Source of the DNA: Pseudomonas sp. ERMR1:02
GTDB taxonomy: Bacteria; Pseudomonadota; Gammaproteobacteria; Pseudomonadales; Pseudomonadaceae
Direction of reading: 5' to 3'
Assembly: GCF_002277815.1 (NCBI RefSeq)
Contig: NZ_NKJI01000008.1
Span: 62,001-126,000, forward strand
Length of the DNA stretch: 64,000 bases
The number at the start of each line of letters is the position of its first letter. Position 1 is the stretch's first letter. The notes below the pieces were generated by a model. It worked only from the letters and a program-made list of their open reading frames with translations, was not told the origin of the DNA and ran no database searches. The position numbers and the translations under genes were made by a program. Shown piece by piece: positions 46,652 through 54,688 of the stretch.

Positions 46652-46687
46652 AAAGGCGACTCCCTCACAGGAGTCGCCTTTTTTTAT
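46652..46687 (+). terminator. Intrinsic terminator of gcd
   Basis: AAAGGCGACTCC, loop CTCACA, GGAGTCGCCTTT, then a T-rich tail: perfect 12-bp stem and T run 20 bases after the gcd stop. Confidence 0.95.
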
Positions 46688-46704
46688 TGCGACACCTAAG
46701 CCCC

Positions 46705-46806
46705 CTGTAGGAGCGAGCTCGCTCGCGATGAACCTGAGAACGACACGGGGTGTCAGGCTTCCACCGTCATCGTTGAAGACCATCGCGAGCAGGCTCGCTC
46801 CTACAG
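46705..46806. repeat. REP doublet
   Basis: CCTGTAGGAGCGAGCTCGCTCGCGATG and inverted CATCGCGAGCAGGCTCGCTCCTACAGG between the gcd terminator and the lon promoter. Confidence 0.9.
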
Positions 46807-46887
46807 GGGGCGCGTCGTGCCAAAGTCCAGCTAACCTGAATCCCCGCTGAACACACCTTCGAATGATCCATTAACCCCAAGGCATCA

Positions 46888-46915
46888 TTGAAACCACCAC
46901 CAACCTGCCCCATCT
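46888..46915 (+). promoter_or_regulatory. Sigma-32 heat-shock promoter of the lon-type gene
   Basis: TTGAAA (46888-46893), 14-base spacer, CCCCATCT (46908-46915): an essentially exact match to CTTGAAA-N11-15-CCCCATNT. The start site would be near 46922, leaving a short leader before ATG 46946 with AGGTG as ribosome-binding site. Confidence 0.85.
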
Positions 46916-46945
46916 AAGACCCATACCCATTGCGCAGGTGCCCAA

Positions 46946-49363
46946 ATGAGCGACCAGCAAGAGTTCCCCGAAGACCTGAGTGAATACGCCGATCCGGAAA
47001 ACGCCCCACACCATACTCCCGGCAAAGGCCTCGCCCTGCCCGGCCAGAACCTGCCGGACAAGGTTTACATCATTCCGATCCACAACCGACCGTTCTTCCC
47101 GGCCCAGGTGCTGCCGGTCATCGTCAATGAAGAACCGTGGGCCGAAACCCTCGATATGGTGAGCAAATCCGATCACCAGTCCCTGGCCCTCTTCTACATG
47201 GACACGCCCCAGGAAGACCCGCGCCACTTCGACACCTCGGCCCTGCCGCTGTACGGCACGCTGGTCAAGGTGCACCACGCCAGCCGCGAGAACGGCAAAC
47301 TGCAATTCGTCGCCCAGGGCCTGACCCGCGTACGCATCAAGACCTGGCTCAAGCACCATCGCCCGCCCTATCTGGTGGAAGTCGAATACCCACACCAGCC
47401 CAGCGAGCCGACCGACGAGGTCAAGGCCTACGGCATGGCGTTGATCAATGCGATCAAGGAACTGCTGCCGCTCAACCCGCTGTACAGCGAAGAGCTGAAG
47501 AACTACCTCAACCGCTTCAGCCCCAACGATCCATCGCCGCTGACTGACTTCGCCGCCGCGCTCACCTCGGCCACCGGCAGCGAACTCCAGGAAGTGCTCG
47601 ATTGCGTACCGATGCTCAAGCGCATGGAAAAAGTCCTGCCGATGCTGCGCAAGGAAGTCGAAGTCGCGCGCCTGCAAAAAGAGATCTCTGCTGAAGTGAA
47701 TCGCAAGATCGGCGAGCACCAGCGCGAGTTCTTCCTCAAGGAACAACTCAAGGTCATCCAGCAGGAGCTGGGGCTGACCAAGGATGACCGCAGCGCCGAC
47801 CTCGAACAGTTCGAACAACGGCTGACAGGCAAGGTGCTGTCGCCGCAAGCGCAGAAGCGCATCGAAGAAGAAATGAACAAGCTGTCGATCCTCGAGACCG
47901 GCTCGCCGGAGTATGCGATCACCCGCAACTACCTCGACTGGGCAACTTCGGTGCCGTGGGGCGTGTACGGCGAGGACAAACTCGATCTCAAGCACGCGCG
48001 CAAGGTGCTGGACAAACACCACGCCGGCCTCGACGACATCAAGGATCGTATCCTCGAATTCCTCGCCGTCGGTGCCTATAAAGGTGAGATCAGCGGTTCC
48101 ATCGTGCTGCTCGTCGGTCCGCCGGGCGTCGGCAAGACCAGCGTCGGCAAATCCATTGCCGAATCCCTGGGCCGGCCGTTCTACCGCTTCAGCCTCGGCG
48201 GCATGCGCGACGAAGCCGAGATCAAGGGCCACCGTCGCACCTACATCGGCGCGCAACCGGGCAAACTGGTTCAAGCGTTGAAAGACGTCGAAGTGATGAA
48301 CCCGGTGATCATGCTCGACGAGATCGACAAAATGGGCCAGAGCTACCAGGGCGACCCGGCCTCGGCGCTGCTGGAAACCCTGGATCCGGAGCAGAACGTC
48401 GAATTCCTCGACCACTATCTGGATTTGCGGATGGACCTGTCGAAGGTGCTGTTCATCTGCACCGCCAACACCATGGACTCGATCCCAGGACCCTTGCTCG
48501 ACCGCATGGAAGTAATTCGCCTGTCGGGTTACATCACGGAAGAAAAAGTCGCCATCGCCAAGCGCCACCTGTGGCCCAAACAGCTTGAAAAAGCAGGCGT
48601 GTCGAAAGGCAGCCTGAGCATCAGCGACAGTGCCCTCAAGGCACTGATCGACGGCTATGCACGGGAAGCCGGTGTCCGCCAGCTAGAGAAAAACCTCGGC
48701 AAACTGGTACGTAAAGCGGTAATGAAACTGCTCGACGAACCGAACGCGGTGATCAAGCTGGGACCGAAAGATCTCGAAACTTCTTTGGGCAAACCGGTGT
48801 TCCGTAACGAGCAAGTGCTGTCCGGCACAGGAGTTATTACCGGGCTGGCCTGGACCAGCATGGGCGGCGCGACCCTACCGATCGAAGCGACACGCATCCA
48901 CACCCTCAACCGCGGCTTCAAACTCACCGGGCAACTGGGTGATGTGATGAAGGAGTCGGCGGAAATCGCCTACAGCTATGTCAGTTCGAATCTGAAGTCA
49001 TTTGGCGGCGATCCGAAGTTCTTCGACGAAGCTTTCATCCACCTGCATGTACCAGAAGGCGCAACACCAAAAGACGGCCCGAGCGCCGGCGTGACCATGG
49101 CCAGCGCCCTGCTTTCGCTGGCGCGCAACCAGCCGCCGAAAAAAGGCGTGGCCATGACCGGCGAACTGACGTTGACCGGACATGTGCTGCCGATTGGCGG
49201 CGTGCGCGAGAAGGTGATTGCGGCGCGGCGGCAGAAGATTTTCGAGCTGATTTTGCCGGAGGCGAACCGGGGGAATTTCGAGGAATTGCCGGAGTATCTG
49301 AAGGAAGGGATTACCGCTCACTTCGCCAAGCGTTTTGCGGATGTGGCGAAGGTGCTGTTCTGA
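46946..49363 (+). CDS. Second Lon protease (AsrA-like)
   Basis: 805 residues. Lon N-terminal substrate domain (YIIPIHNRPFFPAQVLPVIV), AAA+ with Walker A VGPPGVGKTSVG and Walker B PVIMLDEIDKMG, sensor region and P domain with the dyad Ser713 (KDGPSAGVTM) and Lys756 (GGVREKVIAARR). The neighbouring chagasin-like gene and the length match P. aeruginosa AsrA (PA0779), an aminoglycoside-induced stress protease, better than housekeeping Lon. Degrades misfolded or regulatory proteins using ATP. The promoter predicts heat induction. Confidence 0.92.
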   Translation: MSDQQEFPEDLSEYADPENAPHHTPGKGLALPGQNLPDKVYIIPIHNRPFFPAQVLPVIVNEEPWAETLDMVSKSDHQSLALFYMDTPQEDPRHFDTSALPLYGTLVKVHHASRENGKLQFVAQGLTRVRIKTWLKHHRPPYLVEVEYPHQPSEPTDEVKAYGMALINAIKELLPLNPLYSEELKNYLNRFSPNDPSPLTDFAAALTSATGSELQEVLDCVPMLKRMEKVLPMLRKEVEVARLQKEISAEVNRKIGEHQREFFLKEQLKVIQQELGLTKDDRSADLEQFEQRLTGKVLSPQAQKRIEEEMNKLSILETGSPEYAITRNYLDWATSVPWGVYGEDKLDLKHARKVLDKHHAGLDDIKDRILEFLAVGAYKGEISGSIVLLVGPPGVGKTSVGKSIAESLGRPFYRFSLGGMRDEAEIKGHRRTYIGAQPGKLVQALKDVEVMNPVIMLDEIDKMGQSYQGDPASALLETLDPEQNVEFLDHYLDLRMDLSKVLFICTANTMDSIPGPLLDRMEVIRLSGYITEEKVAIAKRHLWPKQLEKAGVSKGSLSISDSALKALIDGYAREAGVRQLEKNLGKLVRKAVMKLLDEPNAVIKLGPKDLETSLGKPVFRNEQVLSGTGVITGLAWTSMGGATLPIEATRIHTLNRGFKLTGQLGDVMKESAEIAYSYVSSNLKSFGGDPKFFDEAFIHLHVPEGATPKDGPSAGVTMASALLSLARNQPPKKGVAMTGELTLTGHVLPIGGVREKVIAARRQKIFELILPEANRGNFEELPEYLKEGITAHFAKRFADVAKVLF

Positions 49364-49387
49364 CAGTCATGTAGCGCCCGCACCACC

Positions 49388-49467
49388 GCCTTCGCGGGCA
49401 AGCCTCGCTCCTACAGATTACGTGTCCCCCCCTGTAGGAGCGAGGCTTGCCCGCGAAGGCGTCAGCC
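49388..49467. repeat. REP doublet, short spacer
   Basis: CCTTCGCGGGCAAGCCTCGCTCCTACAG and inverted CTGTAGGAGCGAGGCTTGCCCGCGAAGG, only about 20 bases apart. Confidence 0.9.
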
Positions 49468-49558
49468 CCTGCCAACACCGGCCTCCGGTGGCCGTCACAA
49501 TTTGTCTCATCTTCAGTTATGCTCGCCGTTCGTCGTGAACGCCGGAGCCACTGACCTT

Positions 49559-49951
49559 ATGTCCCCCACCCGCCTGTTTGTCCCCATCGCCCTGGCGCTG
49601 CTTACCGCTTGCGCTACGCAACCGAAGCTCAACGTGACCGTGGAAAAACAAAGCGAATGCCCGGTGAAGCTCACCAGCGGGCAAAACCTGATCCTGACCC
49701 TGCCGAGCAACCCGACCACGGGCTACCGCTGGGCTATTCAGGATTCGGCCGGAGGCGTATTGCGGGCCTTGAGCCCCGAGGTCTACAGCAACCCGGAAGA
49801 CGCCGGCATAGTCGGCGCGGCCGGGATCTCGACCTGGCGTTTTCAGGCGTTCGCACCCGGCGCCGGACGTTTGCGTCTGACCTCGCAACAGCCTTGGGCA
49901 CCGGAAGTGCTGCCGGTGGAATCTTTCGACTGCGCAATCTCGGTTAACTGA
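49559..49951 (+). CDS. icp: Chagasin-type cysteine-peptidase inhibitor, lipoprotein
   Basis: 130 residues. Lipoprotein signal with lipobox LTAC (LFVPIALALLTACATQ), then an I42/chagasin domain with all three loops: SNPTTGYRW, GAAGISTWRFQAFAPG and RLTSQQPWAPE. Inhibits papain-like proteases; in P. aeruginosa the homologue PA0778 lies next to asrA. It could protect against host, protist or own cysteine proteases. ATG 49559. Confidence 0.88.
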   Translation: MSPTRLFVPIALALLTACATQPKLNVTVEKQSECPVKLTSGQNLILTLPSNPTTGYRWAIQDSAGGVLRALSPEVYSNPEDAGIVGAAGISTWRFQAFAPGAGRLRLTSQQPWAPEVLPVESFDCAISVN

Positions 49952-49953
49952 TC

Positions 49954-50589
49954 GTGGGCTGGCTGATCCTGGCGCTGATGGGCGCAGTGACTTTTCTCTA
50001 CGGCCTGAGCGTGCAATCTGTGCTGCTCTGCCTGCTGGTCAAGCCAATGCCTGTCCTGGCCCTGCTCGGCTGGCTGCACGACGCGCCGCCCAGCGAATAT
50101 CGGCGCTGGATCAGCCTCGGCTTGATTTTCTCCCTGCTCGGCGATGTGTTGCTGGCGTGGCCGGAGGATTTGTTTGTGTTTGGCCTTGGGGCGTTTTTGG
50201 TCGCGCATCTGGCCTATCTGAAAGCGTACTTGAGCGATTGCCGGCGGTTGGCGGTGTTGCGACTGATCATTGCTTTGGGTGTGGGTGCCGTTCTGTTGGG
50301 GATTTTGATCGCCCACGGATTGGGGCCATTACTGATCCCGGTGATCGTCTACGGCCTGGCCATCAGCGCCATGCTGTGGCGTGCGCTGGCCCGGCTCGGC
50401 ACTGATGTGCCTAAACGCTCGGCGCTACTGGCAGCGGCTGGTGCGGTGGCGTTTGTGTTCTCGGACAGCGTGATTGGCATTAGTCGCTTTGTGGTGCCGT
50501 TCGATGCAGCGCCCTATGTGATCATCCTCAGTTATTGGTTGGGGCAATGGGGGATTACCGCTTCTGCATTTGGCTCAAAACCGCGCTGA
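49954..50589 (+). CDS. YhhN-family (lysoplasmalogenase-like) membrane protein
   Basis: 211 residues, about eight helices: LLVKPMPVLALLGWL, ISLGLIFSLLGDVLLAWPEDLFVFGLGAFLVAHLAYL, AFVFSDSVIGISRFV. The GDvlL and FlvaHl...Y motifs are the YhhN/TMEM86 catalytic Asp regions. Vertebrate TMEM86B hydrolyses lysoplasmalogen; the bacterial substrate is uncertain. GTG start two bases after the icp stop. Confidence 0.85.
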   Translation: MGWLILALMGAVTFLYGLSVQSVLLCLLVKPMPVLALLGWLHDAPPSEYRRWISLGLIFSLLGDVLLAWPEDLFVFGLGAFLVAHLAYLKAYLSDCRRLAVLRLIIALGVGAVLLGILIAHGLGPLLIPVIVYGLAISAMLWRALARLGTDVPKRSALLAAAGAVAFVFSDSVIGISRFVVPFDAAPYVIILSYWLGQWGITASAFGSKPR

Positions 50590-50591
50590 AT

Positions 50592-50690
50592 TCTTCGCGA
50601 GCAAGCCCGCTCCCACATTAGATCCGTGCTGAATACATTTCTTGAGTCCGACTTAGAACTACTGTGGGAGCGGGCTTGCTCGCGAAAGCA
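50592..50690. repeat. REP doublet, GTGGGAGCGGGC subtype
   Basis: TTCTTCGCGAGCAAGCCCGCTCCCACA and inverted TGTGGGAGCGGGCTTGCTCGCGAAAG directly after the yhhN stop. Confidence 0.88.
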
Positions 50691-50807
50691 ATATCACTGG
50701 CGACAACGATTCCGGGGCCTGCCCGCCGCTTTATCAGACAACCCGCGCATCCACGCGCCAACTTGGCTAAAATGCCGGCCTTTTCCACCTACACCGCTGG
50801 AACCGCC

Positions 50808-51551
50808 GTGAGCAAAGAATCCGATCGCCTTTTCGCCCAGCCTTTGGCCCAGGTACCTGACTTCGCCTTTAACGAGGATGTGGTGCGGGTGTTCCCGGAC
50901 ATGATCAAGCGCTCGGTGCCGGGTTATCCGACCATTGTGGAGAACCTCGGCGTGCTCGCCGCGCAGTTCGCCCAGCCCAATAGCGTGCTCTACGACCTCG
51001 GCTCTTCCCTCGGTGCCGTGACTCAAGCTCTGCGTCGCCACGTGCGCACCGACGGTTGTCGCGTGATCGCTGTGGATAACTCCGCGGCCATGGTCGAGCG
51101 CTGCCGCGAATACCTCAACGGTCAGGACTCGATGTTCCAGGAGTTGTTGCCGGTAGAAGTAATTGAAGGCGACATTCTTGCCCTGCAATTCCAGCCCGCG
51201 TCGGTGGTGGCGCTGAACTTCACTCTGCAATTCATTGCCCCCGAGCAGCGCACCGAATTGCTCTCGCGCATTCGTCAGTCTCTGCTGCCCGGTGGCGCCC
51301 TGATCCTGTCGGAAAAACTGCGTTTCGAAGACGAACAGGAGCATGCACTACTCACCGACCTGCACATCGCCTTCAAACGCGCCAACGGCTATAGCGAACT
51401 GGAAATCGCCCAGAAGCGCAGCGCCATCGAAAACGTCATGAAGCCCGACAGCCTCGAAGAACACCGCGAACGCCTGCTGGCCGCCGGGTTCTCGAAAGTC
51501 GTGCCGTGGTTCCAGTGTCTTAACTTTGCCTCGTTGATTGCCTTGCCATGA
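50808..51551 (+). CDS. cmoA: Carboxy-S-adenosyl-L-methionine synthase CmoA
   Basis: 247 residues. [35 protein letters not shown] is the CmoA opening; the SAM fold has [18 protein letters not shown] and [14 protein letters not shown]. Makes carboxy-SAM from SAM and prephenate for wobble-uridine modification (cmo5U34). GTG 50808 gives the family's normal VSKESDRLF start; a longer frame exists. Overlaps cmoB by ATGA. Confidence 0.93.
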   Translation: MSKESDRLFAQPLAQVPDFAFNEDVVRVFPDMIKRSVPGYPTIVENLGVLAAQFAQPNSVLYDLGSSLGAVTQALRRHVRTDGCRVIAVDNSAAMVERCREYLNGQDSMFQELLPVEVIEGDILALQFQPASVVALNFTLQFIAPEQRTELLSRIRQSLLPGGALILSEKLRFEDEQEHALLTDLHIAFKRANGYSELEIAQKRSAIENVMKPDSLEEHRERLLAAGFSKVVPWFQCLNFASLIALP

Positions 51552-52503
51552 TTGATCTGTCCCCCTCGCCCGCCGTCTGGCCGGAACACCGCTGGCCGAT
51601 TGGGCCAATACTCTGCAAGCGCAACTCGACAGGAAAATGGAGAAGGGTCATGGCGACCTGGAACGCTGGCAAAGTGCGCTGGACGCTTTGCCGAAGATCC
51701 AGCCGAGCGAAGTTGATCTGCTTAATGGCCTGAAGCTGGATACAGATTGCGACGACGGCACCCGCGAGCAGATGCGCACGGCGTTGATGGGCCTGTCGCC
51801 ATGGCGCAAGGGGCCGTTCGACCTGTTCGGTGTGCACGTCGATACCGAATGGCGTTCAGACTGGAAATGGTCGCGAGTCGCCCCGCATCTGGATCTGAAG
51901 GGCAAACGCATCCTCGATGTCGGCTGCGGCAACGGCTACTACATGTGGCGCATGCTCGGTGCCGGCGCGGACAGCGTGATCGGCGTCGATCCGAACTGGC
52001 TGTTCTTTTGCCAGTTCCAGGCGGTGCAGCGCTACTTGTCAGAGCCCAATGCATGGCACTTGCCCTTCCCCTTCGAAGACCTGCCAGCGGAACTCGAAGG
52101 TTTCGACACAGTGTTTTCCATGGGCGTGTTCTACCACCGTCGCTCGCCAATCGAACACTTGCTGGCGCTGAAGGATTGCCTGGTCAAGGGTGGTGAACTG
52201 GTGCTGGAGACGCTGGTGGTTGAAGGCGACAAGCATCAGGTGTTGGTGCCGGAAGATCGCTATGCGCAGATGCGCAATGTGTGGTTCTTGCCTTCGGTGC
52301 CGGCACTGGAATTGTGGCTGCGTCGTGCCGGGTTCAGCGATGTGAAATGCGTGGACGTGAGCGTAACCACGGTCGAGGAACAGCGCGGGACGGAGTGGAT
52401 GAAGTATCAATCGCTCAGCGACTTCCTTGATCCTGAAGATCACAGCAAGACCATCGAAGGGCTGCCGGCGCCGATGCGGGCGGTGATCGTGGCTCGTAAG
52501 TAA
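51548..52503 (+). pseudogene. cmoB: tRNA U34 carboxymethyltransferase CmoB, one frameshift near the start
   Basis: Transfers the carboxymethyl group of carboxy-SAM to 5-hydroxyuridine-34. From 51637 the protein is intact: [74 protein letters not shown]. The first codons MIDLSP are followed by a shift: the C5 run at 51561-51565 needs one more C to read [24 protein letters not shown] into MEKG. CmoB is conserved with cmoA, and the shift is one base in a C run, so a consensus error is much more likely than a real loss. Full length would be about 318 residues. Confidence 0.9.
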
Positions 52504-52530
52504 CCCGGATTTCCAGAACACTGGAGATCC

Positions 52531-52617
52531 CCTGTAGGAGCGAGCCTGCTCGCGATGGAGTGTCAGTCGACACTTGCTTGGCTGACACACCATCGCGAGC
52601 AGGCTCGCTCCTACATG
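52531..52617. repeat. REP doublet between cmoB and tadA
   Basis: CCTGTAGGAGCGAGCCTGCTCGCGATGGAGTGTCAG and inverted CTGACACACCATCGCGAGCAGGCTCGCTCCTACA; the pairing extends into the spacer. Confidence 0.9.
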
Positions 52618-52628
52618 GGGTTCGGAGT

Positions 52629-53126
52629 TTAGTCTGATGGTTTTGCTCTACGGGCCTTGAAGAACTCGCTCAAAACCGCCCCGCATTCCTGCGCCAACAC
52701 CCCGCCCTCATACAACACCCGGTGATTCAAAAAGCCCTGGGTAAAAAACTGTCCCTGACTTTGCACAATCCCGGCCTTGGGCTCCAGAGCGCCATACACC
52801 ACCCGCGCGATCCGCGAGTGCACGATCAAACCGGCGCACATGCTGCACGGTTCCAGCGTCACGTAAAGCGTACTGCCCGGCAGGCGATAGTTGCTCACGG
52901 CCTGAGCCGCAGCACGGATCGCGACCATTTCGGCGTGGGCGCTCGGGTCGCTGGCGCTGATCGGGCAATTGAAGCCGCGGCCAATGATTTCGCCGTCCTG
53001 CACCAGAACCGCGCCTACCGGCACTTCGCCCAGGGCAGCGCCTTGAGCGGCAAGGGCGAGGGCTTCGTGCATGAAATCGCGGTCACGACTGCGGTCGATA
53101 ATCGCGGCGGGTCGAATCTGACGCAT
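52629..53126 (-). CDS. tadA: tRNA adenosine-34 deaminase TadA
   Basis: 165 residues. Zinc-deaminase motifs HAE (DPSAHAEMVAIRAAA) and PCSMC (VTLEPCSMCAGLI) plus VYGALEPKAGIVQS. Converts A34 to inosine in tRNA-Arg. ATG 53126 lies within the cumA stop region; GTG 53129 just before gives ATGA-like overlap. In P. putida the gene after cumA (cumB) is of this family. Confidence 0.93.
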   Translation of the reverse strand: MRQIRPAAIIDRSRDRDFMHEALALAAQGAALGEVPVGAVLVQDGEIIGRGFNCPISASDPSAHAEMVAIRAAAQAVSNYRLPGSTLYVTLEPCSMCAGLIVHSRIARVVYGALEPKAGIVQSQGQFFTQGFLNHRVLYEGGVLAQECGAVLSEFFKARRAKPSD

Positions 53127-54502
53127 CACGCCACCTCGATAGCGGCCATCAGGCCGGTTTCCATGTGGTCAATCACGTGGCAATGGAACATCCACACGCC
53201 GGGGTTATCCGCCACCAGCGCCACTTGCGCGCGCTCGTTCTTGCCCAGCAGATAGGTGTCGGTGAAGTACGGAATGACCTTGTGCCGGTTCGAGGCGATG
53301 ACCTTGAAGCTCATGCCGTGCAGGTGAACCGGATGCTGATACTGAGTCATGTTCTTCAATTCGAAAATGTAGCTCTTGCCCTTTTGAAGCTTGGCAATCG
53401 GGCGATCGGCGCATGTCTTGTCGGTGATGTCCCAGGCCTTGCCGTTGATCTGCCACAGGCTTGGCGGCTTGCCGTTGTCGACGTTGACCGACACCGAACC
53501 CACCCATTCGAAATTGAAGTTGAGTTTCTCGGCATTGGCCAGGTCCGGCTCGGCCACCGGATTGGCGGGCATCGCGTGTGGCCACTCGGTCGGTGCGTCG
53601 GTATTGGCCACCGAACGGAACGTGCCCAGGCGGACCGGGCCGTTACGCAGGGACAACTCTTCACCGGCCGGCGGGGCCTTGATCGCCAGGCAAATGCGCA
53701 TGCCAGGGCCAAGCCAGTATTCCTTGCCCAGTGGACGCGGTTCGATGGGATTGCCATCCAGCGCATAGAGCTGCGCTTCAACGCCAGGAATGTTGAGGCG
53801 ATAGGTCAGGGTGTTATCGAGGTTGAGCAGGCGCACACGGGTGATCTGACCGGCTGGCAAGTCGATGACCGCTTGCGGCACGCCGTTGATCGTCGCCAGG
53901 CGCCCTGCCGTACCGCCACGGGCCGCCTCACGGGGAATGCTGAACTCGACGAAATTGCCCACGTCGTCGACATGCCAGCTCTTGAGACTCAGGGTTTTTT
54001 CGTACTTGAAACCGGTCGGCTCGCGCTCTTCGACAATCAGTGGCCCCACCAGACCACGGCCGAGCTCTTCGCTGCTGTTCACATGCGGGTGATACCAGTA
54101 GCTGCCGGCATCCGGCACGCGGAATTTGTAGTCGAAGTACTCACCCGGCAGCACCGGCAATTGCGACACGTAAGGCACGCCGTCCATTTCCAGCGGCAGG
54201 CGAATGCCATGCCAGTGAATGGTGGTCGCGACCGGCAGATGGTTGATGAAACGCACCCGCAGCCATTCACCCTGACGCACGCGCAACTCGGTGCCCGGTG
54301 CCGACGGGCCGAACGCCCAGGCTTGGGTCTTGTGCCCGGCCACGAGTTCGACGTCCAGCGGTGCGGCAATCAGCTCATAGTCGTGGCCCGCGTCAGCGTC
54401 GGCCATCTTGCCCAGCCAGTAACGCGACGCGCCCCCCGCTCCCACGCCAACGACAACAAGACCAGCCAGGCCACCGAGGATTTGGCGACGGGTAAAGGAC
54501 AT
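53126..54502 (-). CDS. cumA: Multicopper oxidase CumA
   Basis: 458 residues. Tat signal MSFTRRQILGGLAGLVVVGVG. All copper sites are present: HWHG, HPHVNSSEE (YWYHPH), HPVHLHGMSF and HCHVIDHMETGLM. Matches CumA of P. putida, once tied to Mn(II) oxidation; the physiological substrate is uncertain. ATG 54502; the longer frame upstream is non-coding. Overlaps tadA. Confidence 0.92.
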   Translation of the reverse strand: MSFTRRQILGGLAGLVVVGVGAGGASRYWLGKMADADAGHDYELIAAPLDVELVAGHKTQAWAFGPSAPGTELRVRQGEWLRVRFINHLPVATTIHWHGIRLPLEMDGVPYVSQLPVLPGEYFDYKFRVPDAGSYWYHPHVNSSEELGRGLVGPLIVEEREPTGFKYEKTLSLKSWHVDDVGNFVEFSIPREAARGGTAGRLATINGVPQAVIDLPAGQITRVRLLNLDNTLTYRLNIPGVEAQLYALDGNPIEPRPLGKEYWLGPGMRICLAIKAPPAGEELSLRNGPVRLGTFRSVANTDAPTEWPHAMPANPVAEPDLANAEKLNFNFEWVGSVSVNVDNGKPPSLWQINGKAWDITDKTCADRPIAKLQKGKSYIFELKNMTQYQHPVHLHGMSFKVIASNRHKVIPYFTDTYLLGKNERAQVALVADNPGVWMFHCHVIDHMETGLMAAIEVA

Positions 54503-54688
54503 GAACTCAACTACCTCACGTATCAGCGACAGGCGCCGGGCCTGCAAAAGGCGAATACGATACACCTGCGGTTGCGAAACAGTAAGGGCAGCGCGGCGGA
54601 TGGACGCAGGCCGTGCGGTACTTATGTAGTGCACTGACCTTAAGCGCAGACGCCATCCTTGGCGCCCATCTCTCAAGGAACAGAGCGA

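Noticed and set aside
46871..48568. 565-codon minus-strand open frame opposite lon
   Set aside because: Composition is the mirror of Lon codons, and it would run through the sigma-32 promoter.
53165..54637. 490-codon plus-strand open frame opposite cumA
   Set aside because: Antisense to a multicopper oxidase with all copper motifs; no ribosome-binding site or domain.
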